Made by a program: the position numbers and the translations under genes | From: Candidatus Nitrosocosmicus agrestis | GTDB lineage: Archaea > Thermoproteota > Nitrososphaeria > Nitrososphaerales > Nitrososphaeraceae | Direction of reading: 5' to 3' | Length of the DNA: 64,000 nucleotides | Assembly (NCBI RefSeq): GCF_008389435.1 | Contig: NZ_VUYS01000009.1 | Location: forward strand, 62,001-126,000 | The notes under the pieces: model-generated | Database searches by the model: none | Seen by the model: only the letters and a program-made list of their open reading frames with translations | What the model was told of the DNA's origin: nothing | Part shown: piece by piece, positions 62,556 to 64,000 of the stretch | How the letters are laid out: each line of letters starts with the position of its first letter | Position numbering within the stretch: position 1 is the first letter of the stretch

Positions 62556-64000
62556 TTGTCTAACAGGGTTACTGACGCTTCTACTCTTCATAACATTGCC
62601 GATAATTCTGTGATTGCAATTTCTGGATTTAATATGGCAACTACTCCAGAATACTTGATTAATGAACTTTTAAAAGTATATCAGAGAACCGGTCATCCGA
62701 AAAATATTTTTATCATGTCCGATGCCCTGCCTGCTGTCCCCGGAAGGGCTTTGGACAAAGTGGGACAAACATTGTGTGAAAATTCTAATCAAGATTTTAT
62801 TAGAGGAATGTTAATGCCATTTTTGGGATTTTCACCTTGGCTTCAGAGGCTGGTTCTAGAAGATAGAATTGAAGCTTACGGCTGGCCAATTGGTATTACC
62901 GCATATTGGTTTCGAGAAATTGGCTCGGGTAGACCTGGCTTATTGACAAAGATTGGAATAAATACTTTTTTAGATCCGCGAAATGATACTGCTGCTTTAA
63001 ATCAGTCTGGAAAGAAAAACTTGACTTGTAAAGTGGAATTAGTACAACTTGATGGGGAGGATTATTTGTTTTATAAAGCTCCTAAACCTGATTGGGCATT
63101 CATTCGTGCTTCTATTGCTGACGAGATGGGAAATATGTCTTTAAGAGAAGAAACAATCAGAGGCACTGTTCTAAGCATTGCTCAAGCCACAAAAGCTTGT
63201 CCTAGGCGAGGTAAAGTAATATGTCAGGTTAGATGGTTAGGAAAATCAGGTACCTTAAATCCGAGAGAGGTAGACATACCATTTCCTCTAGTTGATCACA
63301 TCATAATTTCTCCTTTAGATTTTCATTGGCAAACAGGGTCAGTGGCTTATGATCCAAGGTTATCTCAGCAAGTAATGACTTCATTTTACTCTTATCCTGA
63401 CAGTAACATGAATCCATCACCACATGAAGACTATGAAATAATAATAGCCAAGAGGGTTGTTCTTGACTTTGCAGATCTTGTCAAAAAAAGGAATGGATCG
63501 CCCATTTTGATTAACTTAGGTATTGGCATACCTGCTTTGGTATCTAAAGTTATCGCTAATGAAGGACTAACAGATCTGGTGATCTCTGCAATTGAATCAG
63601 GACCTTGGGGAGGATTTGCTCTTACGGGAAATGATTTTGGCACTTCTGTAAGCCCATTTGCAATGTCTACGATTCCAGATATGTTTTCAAATTTCGAGGG
63701 GGGTATAGTGGATGCGGCATCCCTTGGATTTTTGGAAATAGATGAAATGGGAAATGTTAACCCTTCAATCCTACCTGGTCGCATTTTTGGAGCCGGCGGC
63801 TTCCCAGTTATCGCAGGAGGAATCTCTAAAATTTACTTTGCCGGTTCATTTACCGGGGGGAAGAAAACTATTCGGATTAAAGATGAGGTAATTAAAATCG
63901 TAAGCGATGGTTCAATAACTAAGTTTGTAAAAAATGTACACAAGATTTCATTTAGCGGAAAAGAGGCCACAAAATATGGACAAGAAATCTGTTATATCAC
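62556..64000 (+). CDS. Acetate/propionate CoA-transferase (YdiF/Pct type), C-terminus missing
   Basis: The open frame runs from TTG 62556 off the right edge (over 480 codons). It is a single-chain family I CoA-transferase: N-terminal half with VIAISGFNMATTPEYLINEL and IFIMSDALPAVPGRA, C-terminal half with NLGIGIPALVSKVI, the catalytic glutamate Glu347 in SAIESGPWGGF, and the family tail SLGFLEIDEMGNVN. It moves CoA between acyl-CoA and a free acid; in this lineage it may fit propionate, acetate or 4-hydroxybutyrate metabolism. No ATG is in frame near the start; the upstream stop at 62541 leaves TTG as the only early start. Confidence 0.88.
   Translation, partial: MSNRVTDASTLHNIADNSVIAISGFNMATTPEYLINELLKVYQRTGHPKNIFIMSDALPAVPGRALDKVGQTLCENSNQDFIRGMLMPFLGFSPWLQRLVLEDRIEAYGWPIGITAYWFREIGSGRPGLLTKIGINTFLDPRNDTAALNQSGKKNLTCKVELVQLDGEDYLFYKAPKPDWAFIRASIADEMGNMSLREETIRGTVLSIAQATKACPRRGKVICQVRWLGKSGTLNPREVDIPFPLVDHIIISPLDFHWQTGSVAYDPRLSQQVMTSFYSYPDSNMNPSPHEDYEIIIAKRVVLDFADLVKKRNGSPILINLGIGIPALVSKVIANEGLTDLVISAIESGPWGGFALTGNDFGTSVSPFAMSTIPDMFSNFEGGIVDAASLGFLEIDEMGNVNPSILPGRIFGAGGFPVIAGGISKIYFAGSFTGGKKTIRIKDEVIKIVSDGSITKFVKNVHKISFSGKEATKYGQEICYI

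Noticed and set aside
1-64000. CRISPR array, integrase or transposase
   Set aside because: I saw no regularly spaced direct repeats of 24-40 bp and no recognisable transposase, integrase or Cas protein.

Overview
The window looks like chromosomal DNA of an ammonia-oxidising archaeon of the class Nitrososphaeria (Thaumarchaeota), and the accessory genes make a soil-type Nitrosocosmicus or Nitrososphaera relative most likely. The evidence is an archaeal core gene set (uL18-uS5-uL30-uL15-SecY-Adk-Cmk-Cbf5, PriL/PriS primase, ABCE1, Hjc, translin, geranylgeranyl reductase), an unlinked 5S rRNA gene, many leaderless TATA-driven starts, low GC, and secreted Asn/Ser/Thr-rich proteins. The genus is inferred; no sequence search was run.

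From 1 to 30 kb is a dense, intact core. It opens with a nickel-pincer cofactor set (larC-larE and a cysteine desulfurase on the minus strand, malate dehydrogenase and larB on the plus strand). The tail of the spc ribosomal operon with secY, adk, cmk and cbf5 follows, then an overlapping primase pair. Next come mtnA, a MIP18/SufT-like protein fused to a PqqD-like domain, a TatA-like protein, a nucleotide-sugar dehydrogenase, a thioredoxin-like protein, leucyl aminopeptidase, 5S rRNA, ABCE1, a Trm5-like methyltransferase, CobT, an MBL-fold hydrolase, NAD(P)HX epimerase, Hjc, translin and geranylgeranyl reductase.

From about 30 to 62 kb coding density falls and broken genes become common. At 30-33.6 kb is an arsenic locus: an HxlR-type regulator diverges from arsM, followed by broken arsC and aquaporin genes. 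A near-identical promoter/operator also sits in front of a separate SnoaL-like gene. Then come an Acg-type nitroreductase, several membrane and secreted proteins, and a repeat-containing secreted protein interrupted by an in-frame TAG. From 45 to 59 kb there is a set recalling the mycobacterial dormancy (DosR) repertoire: flavin-fold (PNPOx-like) protein, phosphoribosyltransferase, erythromycin-esterase-like protein, CBS-domain proteins, a universal stress protein with an internal stop, and a decayed dienelactone-hydrolase-like gene with a 7-bp tandem repeat at the break. A bacterial-type GAPDH lies among them. Two otherwise unrelated secreted proteins (an alpha/beta hydrolase and a Cache-domain protein) share a Gln-rich helical segment just after the leader.

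The window ends with a zinc alcohol dehydrogenase and a truncated acyl-CoA:acetate/propionate-type CoA-transferase. The intact core beside the damaged accessory half suggests genuine gene decay in a variable chromosomal region, though local assembly error cannot be excluded from sequence alone.
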